Assembly: GCA_004535785.1 (NCBI GenBank) | Contig: SPIB01000001.1 | Span: 277,756 to 341,755 of the forward strand | Direction of reading: 5' to 3' | DNA: 64,000 nt | From: Gammaproteobacteria bacterium LSUCC0112 | GTDB lineage: Bacteria; Pseudomonadota; Gammaproteobacteria; Pseudomonadales; Pseudohongiellaceae | In this document: piece by piece, positions 42,785-51,640 of the stretch | Numbering within the stretch: the first letter of the stretch is position 1 | How the letters are laid out: every line of letters starts with the position of its first letter | Translations under genes and position numbers: made by a program | Notes under the pieces: model-generated | The model's database searches: none | What the model was told of the DNA's origin: nothing | Seen by the model: the letters and a program-made list of their open reading frames with translations, nothing else

Positions 42785-44746
42785 ATGAAGACGCATTTTT
42801 TAATTGGCGCCGTGATGAGCACGGTGATGCTATCCCAGGCCATGGCTCAGTCGGCTCCTTTGGGCGCGGGCCCGCTCACCATTATGGACGAGCGTCAGGT
42901 TGGCAGTGCCCGCGTTGAGAATGTACCCGCAATCCCGGACGACGTGCGAGCCGCGGTGCAGCGCTACCAGAATTTTCGCTCGGCGCAGTTTCAGGACTGG
43001 CTGCCGGATGGATCAATGTTGATCACCACACGCTTTGGTTCAACGTCACAACTGCATCGGGTGCGCACACCTGGCGCACATCGACAGCAACTGACGTTTT
43101 ACGACGAGCCGGTGGCAGGCGCACAGGCAATCCCCGGCAGCGAGCGCTTTCTGTTCAGTCGCGACACCGGTGGTGACGAGTGGTTTCAGCTGTTTACGCG
43201 CGGTCTCGATGGCAGCACTACGCTGCTGACCACACCCGGTACGCGCAATCAGAGTGCACGATTCAGCAGCGACGGTCAGATGTTGGCGTGGTCGCAGGCG
43301 GTGCGCGGGTCAGGTGACTATGCGATTTTCACCGCAAATCCACACGACCCGGCCAGCGCGCAATTGCTGTGGCAAGGGTCTGGCTCGGTGGGCCCTGACG
43401 ATATCAGTGATGACGGCAGCACCATCCTGGTGCGCCGCGGACTGTCCAATCAGATTGATGAGTTGATGCTGCTCGATGTTGCCAGCGCGACGGTGCGCCC
43501 ACTCACCATACCCGGCGGCCCTGCGCGTTATGACCAGGTCCGCTTTATTCGCGGCGACGCAGCCATTCTGGCGATCAGTAACAACGGCAGTGACGTGCGC
43601 AGGCTGGTGGAGATTGATGTCGCAAGCGGGGATTTGCGCGCCATTTCCCCCGACCTGCCCTGGGATATCGAGGACTATGCACTGAGCAGCGATGGCCGGG
43701 TCTTGGCCTACGCCGTTAATGAGGATGGGTTCAGTCGCGTGGTTGTTCAGGATTTTGTGACCCGACGGGCATTACCTCAGCCTGAGTTGCCGCGAGGCGT
43801 GTTGACCGCACTCGATTTCTCCCCGGATGCTGCGCAACTTGCCATCGGCATGTCGACGGCGACGTCAGCGGGCGATATCTGGAGTCATGATGTGACATCC
43901 GGCGCGCTGACGCGCTGGACGGAATCCGAACTCGGTGATCTGGATGCAACACGGCTCGCCGAGCCAGACCTGATTCGTTTTACCAGCTTTGACGGACTGT
44001 CGGTGCCCGCGTTTGTATATCGTCCTACTGGCGCATCGCCGATTGCGCGTTTGCCGGTGATTATCGACATCCATGGCGGCCCGGAATCGCAGTCGCGTCC
44101 CGGCTGGAACCCCGGCGCGCAATACTTTGCTGATACCTTGAACGCCGTGGTGATTCTGCCCAATGTCCGTGGCAGTGATGGATACGGCTTGCATTACCTG
44201 AGTCTCGACAATGCAGAAAAGCGCGAAGACAGCGTCAAGGATATTGGTGCATTGCTAGACTGGATTGCGGCACAACCGGGGCTGGATCCGGACCGCGTGT
44301 CGGTGTATGGACAGAGTTATGGCGGCTATATGTCACTGGCCGTGATGAGCCACTACTCGGATCGGCTGGTAGGCGGCGTTGCGCGTTATGGCATCAGCAA
44401 CTGGATCAGCTTTCTGCAAAACACCGAAGCGTATCGTCGTGACAACCGCCGCGCCGAGTATGGCGACGAGCGTGATCCTGCCATGCGCGCTGTCTTTGAG
44501 CGTATTTCCCCGCTCAACAACGTGGCGCGTATCACCAAACCGATGCTGGTGATGCAAGGTGCCAACGACCCGCGAGTGCCGCAATCCGAGTCGGATCAGG
44601 TGGTGCGCGAACTGCGCGCCAACGGGGTGGATACCAGCTACGTGTTGTTTGCCGATGAAGGACATGGCTTTTTGAAAAAGGCCAACAATGATCTGCGCCG
44701 CGAGGTAGAGACGGTTTTCCTGCGGCGCTTGTTCGGATCGGAGTAA
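42785..44746 (+). CDS. Exported prolyl oligopeptidase (S9) family peptidase
   Basis: A 653-residue protein with signal peptide MLSQAMAQ and two domains: an N-terminal seven-bladed propeller-like half (WD-like repeats such as ARFSSDGQMLAWSQ and LSSDGRVLAYAV) and a C-terminal alpha/beta-hydrolase (about 410-653). The nucleophile is in VYGQSYGGYMS, the acid in QGANDPRVP and the histidine in DEGHGFLKK. This is the S9C acylaminoacyl/dipeptidyl peptidase type. It would cleave oligopeptides in the periplasm. AGAAAGGACAACC precedes the ATG. Confidence 0.92.
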   Translation: MKTHFLIGAVMSTVMLSQAMAQSAPLGAGPLTIMDERQVGSARVENVPAIPDDVRAAVQRYQNFRSAQFQDWLPDGSMLITTRFGSTSQLHRVRTPGAHRQQLTFYDEPVAGAQAIPGSERFLFSRDTGGDEWFQLFTRGLDGSTTLLTTPGTRNQSARFSSDGQMLAWSQAVRGSGDYAIFTANPHDPASAQLLWQGSGSVGPDDISDDGSTILVRRGLSNQIDELMLLDVASATVRPLTIPGGPARYDQVRFIRGDAAILAISNNGSDVRRLVEIDVASGDLRAISPDLPWDIEDYALSSDGRVLAYAVNEDGFSRVVVQDFVTRRALPQPELPRGVLTALDFSPDAAQLAIGMSTATSAGDIWSHDVTSGALTRWTESELGDLDATRLAEPDLIRFTSFDGLSVPAFVYRPTGASPIARLPVIIDIHGGPESQSRPGWNPGAQYFADTLNAVVILPNVRGSDGYGLHYLSLDNAEKREDSVKDIGALLDWIAAQPGLDPDRVSVYGQSYGGYMSLAVMSHYSDRLVGGVARYGISNWISFLQNTEAYRRDNRRAEYGDERDPAMRAVFERISPLNNVARITKPMLVMQGANDPRVPQSESDQVVRELRANGVDTSYVLFADEGHGFLKKANNDLRREVETVFLRRLFGSE

Positions 44747-44806
44747 GTGGTCGAACTAGTCACTCAAGCGGCGCACATTAACAACAATCGGCTCAACATG
44801 GGACTC

Positions 44807-45040
44807 TCACTCCACATCCATTGATGATTTGGTTTTTTGCCAGTCAGACTTGAGTGATGACCAGAAGGTTTTGAGATTGTTGAATTTGACTTCCACCACC
44901 TCAAAATGCTCATCCAGATGGTCGATCGCTTGATGTTGCTCAAGCTCCGCGTCTTTTTGCAATTCGATTTCCAGCCGCGTTATTGCTTCACGCAACTCGA
45001 TAATTCGTTGTTCTTTTTCCTGTCGTTTGGAAATTGTCAT
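44807..45040 (-). CDS. Small coiled-coil protein, unknown
   Basis: A 77-residue highly charged protein. Residues 5-55 form a heptad-like helix (QEKEQRIIELREAITRLEIE), then a shorter C-terminal helix with FWSSLKSDWQK. No family recognised. It lies 25 bases after the Na/Pi transporter stop on the same strand and may belong to its operon. A GGAGGTC-like site precedes ATG 45040. Confidence 0.6.
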   Translation of the reverse strand: MTISKRQEKEQRIIELREAITRLEIELQKDAELEQHQAIDHLDEHFEVVEVKFNNLKTFWSSLKSDWQKTKSSMDVE

Positions 45041-45065
45041 GCGACCTCCGGGTGTCGTCCGTGAT

Positions 45066-46250
45066 TCAGAATAGCCTGCTTAAGGCGATCAATAACAAGG
45101 GGATCAGAAAGAATACGCCGGCAATATAGGCAACCACATACCATTTACTGCGCATCGCCAGCGTGGCCAACATCTCTGCCATCTGAACAGGAATATTTCG
45201 TGTGAACGGAATGCCGTAAATGATGGCGATGGCAAACACGTTAAAAAACAGGTGGACCAGCGCAATGGCCAATGCGGTATCCGCCATGGGACCGCTGATC
45301 GCAGTGGCCGCCAACAGTGCGGTGATGGTGGTGCCGATGTTAGAACCGAGCGTAAACGGATAAATCTGTTGGATAGAAAACACACCCGTGCCGGCCAGAG
45401 GCACAATCAGTGATGTTGTGGTTGATGAGGACTGAACCAGCACCGTGATGGCAGTACCCGACGCCATCCCCGCAATGGGTCCTTTGCCTACCGCGGCATG
45501 CATGATGTCTCTGGCCTTGCCTACCAGCAAAGTACGCAGAATTTTACCGATGCGGGACACCACAAACAGTATCAGCGCAATACCCATCACAATCATGGCA
45601 ATGCCTGAAAAAATGCCTGGGAGCCATGAGGTTGCCAGTTCCAGAACCTGTGACGCGGGTGCCAACAGTGTTTTCATAAAGTTCATGTCACTCATGCTCA
45701 GACTCGCATCGGAGTACAACACCTGCGCAAGGCTTGTCGCGACGCGCTCCAGCGGTCGGAACAGAATTTCGATTGGCAGCATAATGGCCACTGCACACAG
45801 ATTAAAGCTGTCATGCACGGTTGCCGCCGCAAATGCTCTTTTGAATTCCTCACCGTTACGCACATGACCCAGACTGACCAATGTACTGGTCAACGAGGTG
45901 CCAATATTGGCGCCCATTACCATGGGGATAGCGATACCGATCGGCAATCCGCCGGCTACCAACCCCACGATGATGGAGGTGACCGTGCTCGAACTCTGAA
46001 TCAGCGCGGTGGCTACAAGACCTACTACCAGCGCGATAATCGGGTTGGAGGCAAAGGCAAACAACTCGCGGGCATTGTCGCCCGCCGCTGCTTTGAATCC
46101 ATCGCCAATACCCGCCACTGCAGCGAGCAGAAGATAGACCAATGCCAATACGGCCAACCAGGATAACCAACGGTTTTGATCGTCGGCAATGCCCGTTGGA
46201 GTTTGATGAGGTGTTGACGATATCCCAGGGGTGCCTGACACAAAAGTCAT
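45066..46250 (-). CDS. Na/Pi cotransporter family protein
   Basis: A 394-residue membrane transporter with the inverted-repeat architecture of the NptA/PNaS family. The two QSSSTVTSIIVG (about 86) and QSSSTTTSLIVP (about 272) repeats contain the Na/phosphate-binding motif, each followed by GANIGTS or GSNIGTT. About nine helices. It should import phosphate using the sodium gradient, consistent with a marine setting. The PhoU-like cytoplasmic domain found in some bacterial versions is missing. Confidence 0.92.
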   Translation of the reverse strand: MTFVSGTPGISSTPHQTPTGIADDQNRWLSWLAVLALVYLLLAAVAGIGDGFKAAAGDNARELFAFASNPIIALVVGLVATALIQSSSTVTSIIVGLVAGGLPIGIAIPMVMGANIGTSLTSTLVSLGHVRNGEEFKRAFAAATVHDSFNLCAVAIMLPIEILFRPLERVATSLAQVLYSDASLSMSDMNFMKTLLAPASQVLELATSWLPGIFSGIAMIVMGIALILFVVSRIGKILRTLLVGKARDIMHAAVGKGPIAGMASGTAITVLVQSSSTTTSLIVPLAGTGVFSIQQIYPFTLGSNIGTTITALLAATAISGPMADTALAIALVHLFFNVFAIAIIYGIPFTRNIPVQMAEMLATLAMRSKWYVVAYIAGVFFLIPLLLIALSRLF

Positions 46251-46415
46251 CCGTTTTTATTGTTGAAAACCCATACTATTCGTGAAAAATGTGACAGTAC
46301 GATGAAGCCAGCAGGCAAACCGGCACAGCGCCACTGATTGATTGCAATACAAGCGTTTGTTTGCCGGTCACCTGCCTGCAATTCGCAATAATCCCGTCAC
46401 TTCGGAGACTCGTTT

Positions 46416-46838
46416 ATGACTCAGACCACTCAGCCTTCAGCTCGTACCCGACTTACTCGCACCCTGGCCATTCTGGGCAGCATTGTGTTGATTGGCGCAG
46501 TCATGTGGCAGCTGTTGCCAAAAGGCTCGTTTTCGAATGACCTGACGCGTGTAGGGCAAGGGCAGCCTGCGCTGGTGATGTTGCGTGAAGTGCATGTCAT
46601 GGGTGGCGATCTGGTCATGGAGCAGATGCTGCACATCCATCCTGAATTTGAAAACACGGTGGAATTTCTGGTGGTGCACACTGGGCATCCGGATGGGCAG
46701 GCGTTTGCCCGCGATCACAATATCAGCGATGGTTCACTGGTTTTGTTTGATGGCAACGGCGAGGTGCTGGGACGCAGGGGGCGCCCGGAGTCTCCGGACG
46801 CGCTGCGGCAGTTTATAGCCAATCTTCTGGAAAGTTGA
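46416..46838 (+). CDS. Membrane-anchored thioredoxin-like protein lacking the CXXC motif
   Basis: A 140-residue protein with one N-terminal anchor (TLAILGSIVLIGAVMWQLL) and a periplasmic thioredoxin-like domain: ALVMLREVHVMGGDLVMEQM, FLVVHTGHPDGQAFARDHNI, SLVLFDGNGEVLGRRGRP. The usual redox pair is replaced (no cysteine near the first helix), so it would not be a disulfide oxidoreductase. AGACTCG is a poor ribosome-binding match. Family assignment is tentative. Confidence 0.6.
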   Translation: MTQTTQPSARTRLTRTLAILGSIVLIGAVMWQLLPKGSFSNDLTRVGQGQPALVMLREVHVMGGDLVMEQMLHIHPEFENTVEFLVVHTGHPDGQAFARDHNISDGSLVLFDGNGEVLGRRGRPESPDALRQFIANLLES

Positions 46839-46857
46839 TCTTATACAACGTCGAAGA

Positions 46858-46877
46858 CCGGGGCTTCCCTGCCCCGG
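46858..46877. terminator. Bidirectional hairpin between convergent genes
   Basis: CCGGGGC (46858-46864) and GCCCCGG (46871-46877) form a perfect seven-pair stem with a six-base loop, between the converging thioredoxin-like gene and the TonB receptor gene. No long T run follows on either side. Confidence 0.6.
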
Positions 46878-46884
46878 CTATTCA

Positions 46885-49686
46885 TCAAAAGTTGACGCGG
46901 GCACCGAGGAAGTACAAGGACCCAAACTTCTCATATTCGTAAGTACGCTGACGATCGCCGTAGTAGCGCGCACCCGCGGTATCACTGAGGTTTTTGCCCT
47001 CAAAGAACACTTCATACGTGTCGTTGATGGCGTAACTGGCGGTCAGGTCAAGCTGTGAGCGGCCTTCCCAATACAGATCCAGTCGACCATCATCAGCATT
47101 GATCTCGTTCAGGTAATCGCTGCGATCGGTGTAGGACAGGCGCACGCTCAGTCCATCCGCTTCATAAAACGCAGACAGATTGTAGGTGTGCTCAGATTGG
47201 CCCGGCAGATCAAAGCGGCTGCGACCACCGTAGGTACGGCCCAGATTCATGTGCGCATCGGTATAGGTGTAGTTGGCGAACACACCAAAATCAGACCAGA
47301 AACCCGGCAACATGGTCAGCTGCTGCTGCCAGCTCACTTCCGCGCCCAGGATACGACCATCCGGTGCATTTTCCGGACGCGTGATCAATGCGTTTTCGCC
47401 CTCAAACGTGCCGCTCAGCGTCAACTCATAGCGGTAATCCGCCAGATCCTTGTAAAACAGACCGCCAGAAATCAGACCTAGCGGCTCGATGTAGTACTCA
47501 AGCATCAGATCAACGTTGTTGGTCAGTGTCGGGTTCAGATCAGGGTTGCCGGCCGCCACACGCACGATGGTTGACGAATCATTCTCCACCAGTCGCGGTA
47601 CGATTTGTGGGAAATTGGGCCGTGAAATTGAACGCGTGATCGCCGCACGGCCAATCAGATTTTCACTGAAGCTGTAACGCAGCGTGGCACCGGGGAAAAA
47701 CTCCGTATAGCTGTTACCTGCGGTTCGCTCACCGATTGCACCGGTGACTTCATTAAACGACGGTGAGCTTGAATTCTGCTCGGTACGTTCCATGCGCAGG
47801 CCCAGCAATAACTCCGCGCGGTCGTATTCCACTCGCGCCGAGCCGTAGGCTGAGGAAATATCTTCATCTACGCTATAGTCTGCCGTGATGGATTGCGGGA
47901 TACGACGTTGGGTGATAGAGCTGGCCTTGATGCCATCCAAATAGGCTGTCACCAGTGCCGGATCCATTTTAAAGCCCAAATCATAACCATAGTTAAACGA
48001 TGGTGTATCGGTCAGGAATGTCAGCAAATTCTGGGTCGGCGCAGACGCGGCACGACGGTCACGGTAACGCTCTTCATCATGGGTCTTTTCACGACCACGG
48101 AATTTGATGCCCCACTGGTAGGTGGTGGGTTGACTGAACAACATGCCGGGCATTTCCACATTGGCCTGCACACTGATTTCGTCTTCAACACCAGTGTTGG
48201 AACGGAACGTGTTTTCGCGGAAACTCATACGATCAACGCGTGTTAACTCGCCGGTCGCAAACACGGAATAGGCCGGGTTATTGGCATCTTGCGAAAAATC
48301 GTAACTGACATTCGGGCGCAGGCTGGAGCGCAGCAACAACTCATCACGATTCGGATAGGTCTGTTTGGCGCGAGATACCGACGCCGAGTAGTCCAGCGTG
48401 TAGTTGCTCAGCTCATTCTCACCGCCGAGCGTCCATGAGGTGATGTTGTTCTGCTGAACACGGTGGCGGAACTGCTTCTGCAAACGCACAGCGTTGAACG
48501 TGCCGTTCAGATTAGTGGCGCCAGGCTGCAGAGTACCGTCTTCCCAGAGGATGTCTGAGCGGTTGCGAAACTCATCATCAGTAAATCGCGCCCATGAGCC
48601 ACGCAGGTAGTAGCTGTCAGTGTCGGTGGGGCGCCATTCCAGTGAGGTGGTTGCAGCCATGCGTTCACGGCGGGTATCGTAATCTTTGAATAAGGTTTCA
48701 ATCAGACTCAGCACTTCTCCACCGCCAGGGCGGTTCAGTACATCCCAGACGTTTTCGACGTTATCCACCTGCCGTCGGGTTTTGGAGTAACTCAGCGATA
48801 CCAGCGCACCAAACTGTTGCTCGCTGCCAAACAGATTGCTGGCCTGCAAGGAGCCACGTGTATCGTTTTTGCCGTATTCATTGTCGCTCATACCCGCTGA
48901 GCCGCGTAATTGCGGGCCACGTGAATCAAATGGCGAACGTGTGACGATGTTGACCGCGCCAGCAATAGAATCCGCATCCTGATCAGGACGCAGGGTTTTG
49001 GAGACTTCAATCTGACTGACGATATCTGACGGGATGGTGTCAAGGTCAACCGCACGCGTAAACGGATCCGGCGCAGGCATACTCACACCGTTGATGGCAA
49101 CAGCAGAGAATTCGGCCGGTGCGCCACGGACGTTGATGTAACGACCCTCACCCTGGTCACGCTGAATGCCCACACCGGGTGCGCGCTGCAAAGCTTCCGC
49201 AATGTTGGAATCCGGGAAACGACCAATGGCATCGGAGGAAATCACGTTGCTGACGTTGTCAGCCATACGCTGCTGGTTAAGCGCTCGCGCCTGACTGTCC
49301 ACAATTGGCGATGCCCGCACAATGATTTCTTCAATCACGCCAGCAGGGCGCAGTGCCAGTGACACGTTGGCGCGCTGGCCATCCGCTACCGTGATGCTTT
49401 GTGTGGTCGACTCATATCCCAGATAGTCGATGACCACGGTATAGGTACCAGCCGGCAGGCTGCCCAAGGTGAATTCACCTTGCGTGTTGGTGACACCGCG
49501 GACATTGAGTTCCTGAATAGTAATCTGGGCACCGGGCAAGGCCGAACCCGCTCGATCTTCAACACGGCCGGCAACCACGCCAGTTTGTGCAAAGGTTTCG
49601 GCTGCAAACAGCAATGCCATGGCAGGCACAGCGGTGCGTATCATCACGGGCAGAATTTTTTTTCGGAATCTTGAAAGCGAAGACAT
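46885..49686 (-). CDS. TonB-dependent receptor with carboxypeptidase-regulatory N-domain
   Basis: A 933-residue outer-membrane protein. A signal peptide (AVPAMALLFAAETFA) precedes a CarboxypepD_reg beta-sandwich (about 34-110, GRVEDRAGSALPGAQITIQE) and a plug domain (ISSDAIGRFPDSNIAEALQR and YINVRGAPAEF). A 22-strand-type barrel ends in YFLGARVNF with terminal Phe. The plan matches the TonB-Xanth-Caul type receptors for oligosaccharides or other large substrates. ATG 49686 is preferred over 49725. An inverted repeat lies 100 bases upstream. Confidence 0.93.
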   Translation of the reverse strand: MSSLSRFRKKILPVMIRTAVPAMALLFAAETFAQTGVVAGRVEDRAGSALPGAQITIQELNVRGVTNTQGEFTLGSLPAGTYTVVIDYLGYESTTQSITVADGQRANVSLALRPAGVIEEIIVRASPIVDSQARALNQQRMADNVSNVISSDAIGRFPDSNIAEALQRAPGVGIQRDQGEGRYINVRGAPAEFSAVAINGVSMPAPDPFTRAVDLDTIPSDIVSQIEVSKTLRPDQDADSIAGAVNIVTRSPFDSRGPQLRGSAGMSDNEYGKNDTRGSLQASNLFGSEQQFGALVSLSYSKTRRQVDNVENVWDVLNRPGGGEVLSLIETLFKDYDTRRERMAATTSLEWRPTDTDSYYLRGSWARFTDDEFRNRSDILWEDGTLQPGATNLNGTFNAVRLQKQFRHRVQQNNITSWTLGGENELSNYTLDYSASVSRAKQTYPNRDELLLRSSLRPNVSYDFSQDANNPAYSVFATGELTRVDRMSFRENTFRSNTGVEDEISVQANVEMPGMLFSQPTTYQWGIKFRGREKTHDEERYRDRRAASAPTQNLLTFLTDTPSFNYGYDLGFKMDPALVTAYLDGIKASSITQRRIPQSITADYSVDEDISSAYGSARVEYDRAELLLGLRMERTEQNSSSPSFNEVTGAIGERTAGNSYTEFFPGATLRYSFSENLIGRAAITRSISRPNFPQIVPRLVENDSSTIVRVAAGNPDLNPTLTNNVDLMLEYYIEPLGLISGGLFYKDLADYRYELTLSGTFEGENALITRPENAPDGRILGAEVSWQQQLTMLPGFWSDFGVFANYTYTDAHMNLGRTYGGRSRFDLPGQSEHTYNLSAFYEADGLSVRLSYTDRSDYLNEINADDGRLDLYWEGRSQLDLTASYAINDTYEVFFEGKNLSDTAGARYYGDRQRTYEYEKFGSLYFLGARVNF

Positions 49687-49781
49687 GAATCGGCTCCAGA
49701 GCTTGAAACGTGGGTTTGGCGTCATCTTTGTGACACGCTGAAGACGAGTCTATGAAGCTTGCTTGACAGCTTGATGAAGAT

Positions 49782-49803
49782 TTTGTGACTGCTTTGTCAC
49801 AAA
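49782..49803. promoter_or_regulatory. Operator-like inverted repeat upstream of the TonB receptor
   Basis: TTTGTGAC and GTCACAAA are separated by six bases. It superficially recalls a CRP site, but the TGTGA and TCACA cores are eight bases apart rather than six. It is a candidate regulator-binding site about 95 bases from the ATG. Confidence 0.4.
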
Positions 49804-49943
49804 GCCGCTAAACCGTCGCGATGCAGGCGTGCATGGCGAAAGTCCCATCTATTGATTACACTCGCCGCTATGGATGACAAACACGTTATCCCGGTTGTCA
49901 AAACTGATTGGGATACGCAACCGTCACAACCTGAGCAAACATT

Positions 49944-50861
49944 ATGAAATACCCTGACCCATCAAGATGGCTGCTGATTACAAGCTTGCTGCTGTCTCTG
50001 CTGCAGTTGTCCACCGCACATGCAGCCGAACTTGTACGCCACAACGTTGACGCCGATGGCCATGCCATGGCTGTGTGGGAAAAATCTGTCCCTGATGCCA
50101 AGGGACATATCCTGCTGCATCACGGCCGCACCTGGAGCTCGTTGCCGGATTTTGACTTGCAGGTTCCCGGTGAAGCGTTGTCGCTGATGGATGGATTTAA
50201 TGCCATGGGCTTCAGTGTCTGGGCACTCGATGCGCGCGGGTACGGTGGTACGGCGCGAGACAGCAGCGGCTGGCATACACCGGACCGCGCTGCAGAGGAT
50301 CTGGCGATTGTGCTGGATTGGTTGCAAGCGCGTAACGGTGAAAAAACCCATGTCTGGGGCTGGTCGTATGGCTCCATGGTGGCGCAACTGGCGGCACAAC
50401 GGTATCCCGATGCCTTCCGCTCCGTGACGCTGTTTGGTTATCCCACCGACCCGGATGTTGACGTACCTGTTGACACCACCAGCGGCGAGCCGCCACGTCG
50501 CCCGACAACAGCAGAAGCCGCGGCCTCGGATTTTATTGTGCCCGGCGCCATCAGCCAGCACGCGATTGATACTTTTGTGGCAGCAGCACTGGCGGCTGAT
50601 CCGGTACGTGCTGACTGGAATCAGTTGCATCAATGGAATGCGCTCGATGGTGCGCTGCTCACCGTGCCAGTACTGTTGCTGCAGGCCGAGTTTGATCCGC
50701 TCGCCAATACTGACGCCCACGCCCGCCTGTTTGTGAAAATCCCCAACGCCAACAAACAATGGGTGGTGCTGGCCGGCGGCGCGCATGCGGCGCTGCTGGA
50801 AACGCCACGTGCACGCCTGATTAAAGCGTCCGTTGATTTTATGCAGTGGATGGAGCAATAG
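49944..50861 (+). CDS. Exported alpha/beta-hydrolase
   Basis: A 305-residue protein with signal peptide ITSLLLSLLQLSTAHAA and an alpha/beta-hydrolase fold. Nucleophile elbow GWSYGSM (about residue 140), acid in LQAEFDPLANT and histidine in LAGGAHAALLE. The N-terminal HHGRTWSSLPDFD gives the oxyanion region. It probably cleaves an ester or lactone in the periplasm. Four bases separate it from the VIT1-family gene, so the two are cotranscribed. Confidence 0.88.
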   Translation: MKYPDPSRWLLITSLLLSLLQLSTAHAAELVRHNVDADGHAMAVWEKSVPDAKGHILLHHGRTWSSLPDFDLQVPGEALSLMDGFNAMGFSVWALDARGYGGTARDSSGWHTPDRAAEDLAIVLDWLQARNGEKTHVWGWSYGSMVAQLAAQRYPDAFRSVTLFGYPTDPDVDVPVDTTSGEPPRRPTTAEAAASDFIVPGAISQHAIDTFVAAALAADPVRADWNQLHQWNALDGALLTVPVLLLQAEFDPLANTDAHARLFVKIPNANKQWVVLAGGAHAALLETPRARLIKASVDFMQWMEQ

Positions 50862-50864
50862 CCG

Positions 50865-51554
50865 ATGAGGCACACCGAGCGTCATCGAACACAGCGCATT
50901 GGTTGGCTTCGAGCGGCAGTATTGGGCGCAAACGATGGGATTGTTTCCACAGCAAGCCTGGTTTTGGGTGTTGCAGCTGCGGGTGCAGACGCCCGGGCGG
51001 TCTTGGTCGCCGGCGTTGCAGCACTTGTCGCAGGCGCCATGTCGATGGCCGCCGGGGAATATGTTTCGGTCAGCTCACAATCCGATACCGAGCGTGCCGA
51101 TCTGGACAAAGAACGGGCCGAGTTGGCAAACACACCAGAGCTTGAGCTTGCTGAACTCGCCGCCATTTATGTCAAGCGCGGCCTCGAGCCATCGATTGCT
51201 GCAACTGTTGCAACCCAGTTGATGCGCCATGATGCATTAGGTGCTCATGCGCGAGACGAACTGGGCATCTCAGAGATCTCGACGGCTCGACCTGTGCAGG
51301 CCGCGTTTGCATCGGCTGGGACGTTCTCTGTTGGAGCGGCGCTCCCACTGCTGATTGCACTGCTTGTCCCGACAACGATGCTCATGTGGGTCGTATCGGT
51401 TAGCTCTCTGGTGTTTCTTGCGCTGTTGGGTGCCGTGTCTGCCAACGCGGGTGGCGCGCCAGTAGTCAAAGCCGCAGCCAGAGTTACGTTTTGGGGAGCG
51501 CTTGCCATGGCGTTGACGGCCGGCGTTGGAACACTTTTTGGAGTGGCCGTTTAA
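50865..51554 (+). CDS. VIT1/CCC1-family metal transporter
   Basis: A 229-residue membrane protein with the VIT1 family sequence: GWLRAAVLGANDGIVSTASLV, GAMSMAAGEYVSVSSQSD and the acidic loop ELELAELAAIYVKRGL. It has about five helices. Members move Fe(II) or Mn(II). The GANDG and MAAGEY motifs carry the metal-binding acidic and Met residues. Its neighbour is a hydrolase with no metal link. It is followed by the copper receptor gene on the other strand. Confidence 0.92.
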   Translation: MRHTERHRTQRIGWLRAAVLGANDGIVSTASLVLGVAAAGADARAVLVAGVAALVAGAMSMAAGEYVSVSSQSDTERADLDKERAELANTPELELAELAAIYVKRGLEPSIAATVATQLMRHDALGAHARDELGISEISTARPVQAAFASAGTFSVGAALPLLIALLVPTTMLMWVVSVSSLVFLALLGAVSANAGGAPVVKAAARVTFWGALAMALTAGVGTLFGVAV

Positions 51555-51602
51555 TTTGGCAGAAGACAAAAAGAGGTCGAAGATATACTCAAAAGCGGGA
51601 AA

Positions 51603-51632
51603 CGCCGGGCTCCAATGCATCGGAGCCCAGCG
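51603..51632. terminator. Hairpin terminator between VIT1 and copper receptor genes
   Basis: GGGCTCC (51607-51613) and GGAGCCC (51622-51628) form a perfect seven-pair stem, extended by CGC/GCG with single mismatches. It is shared by convergent genes and followed on the minus strand by TTTCCCGCTTTTG. Likely a bidirectional terminator. Confidence 0.65.
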
Positions 51633-51640
51633 CCTGAAGT

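Noticed and set aside
46416-46838. Thiol-disulfide oxidoreductase
   Set aside because: The thioredoxin-like domain has no CXXC, so redox activity is unlikely.
49782-49803. CRP-like binding site upstream of the TonB receptor
   Set aside because: The TGTGA and TCACA half-sites are eight bases apart instead of six, so it is kept only as a generic inverted repeat.
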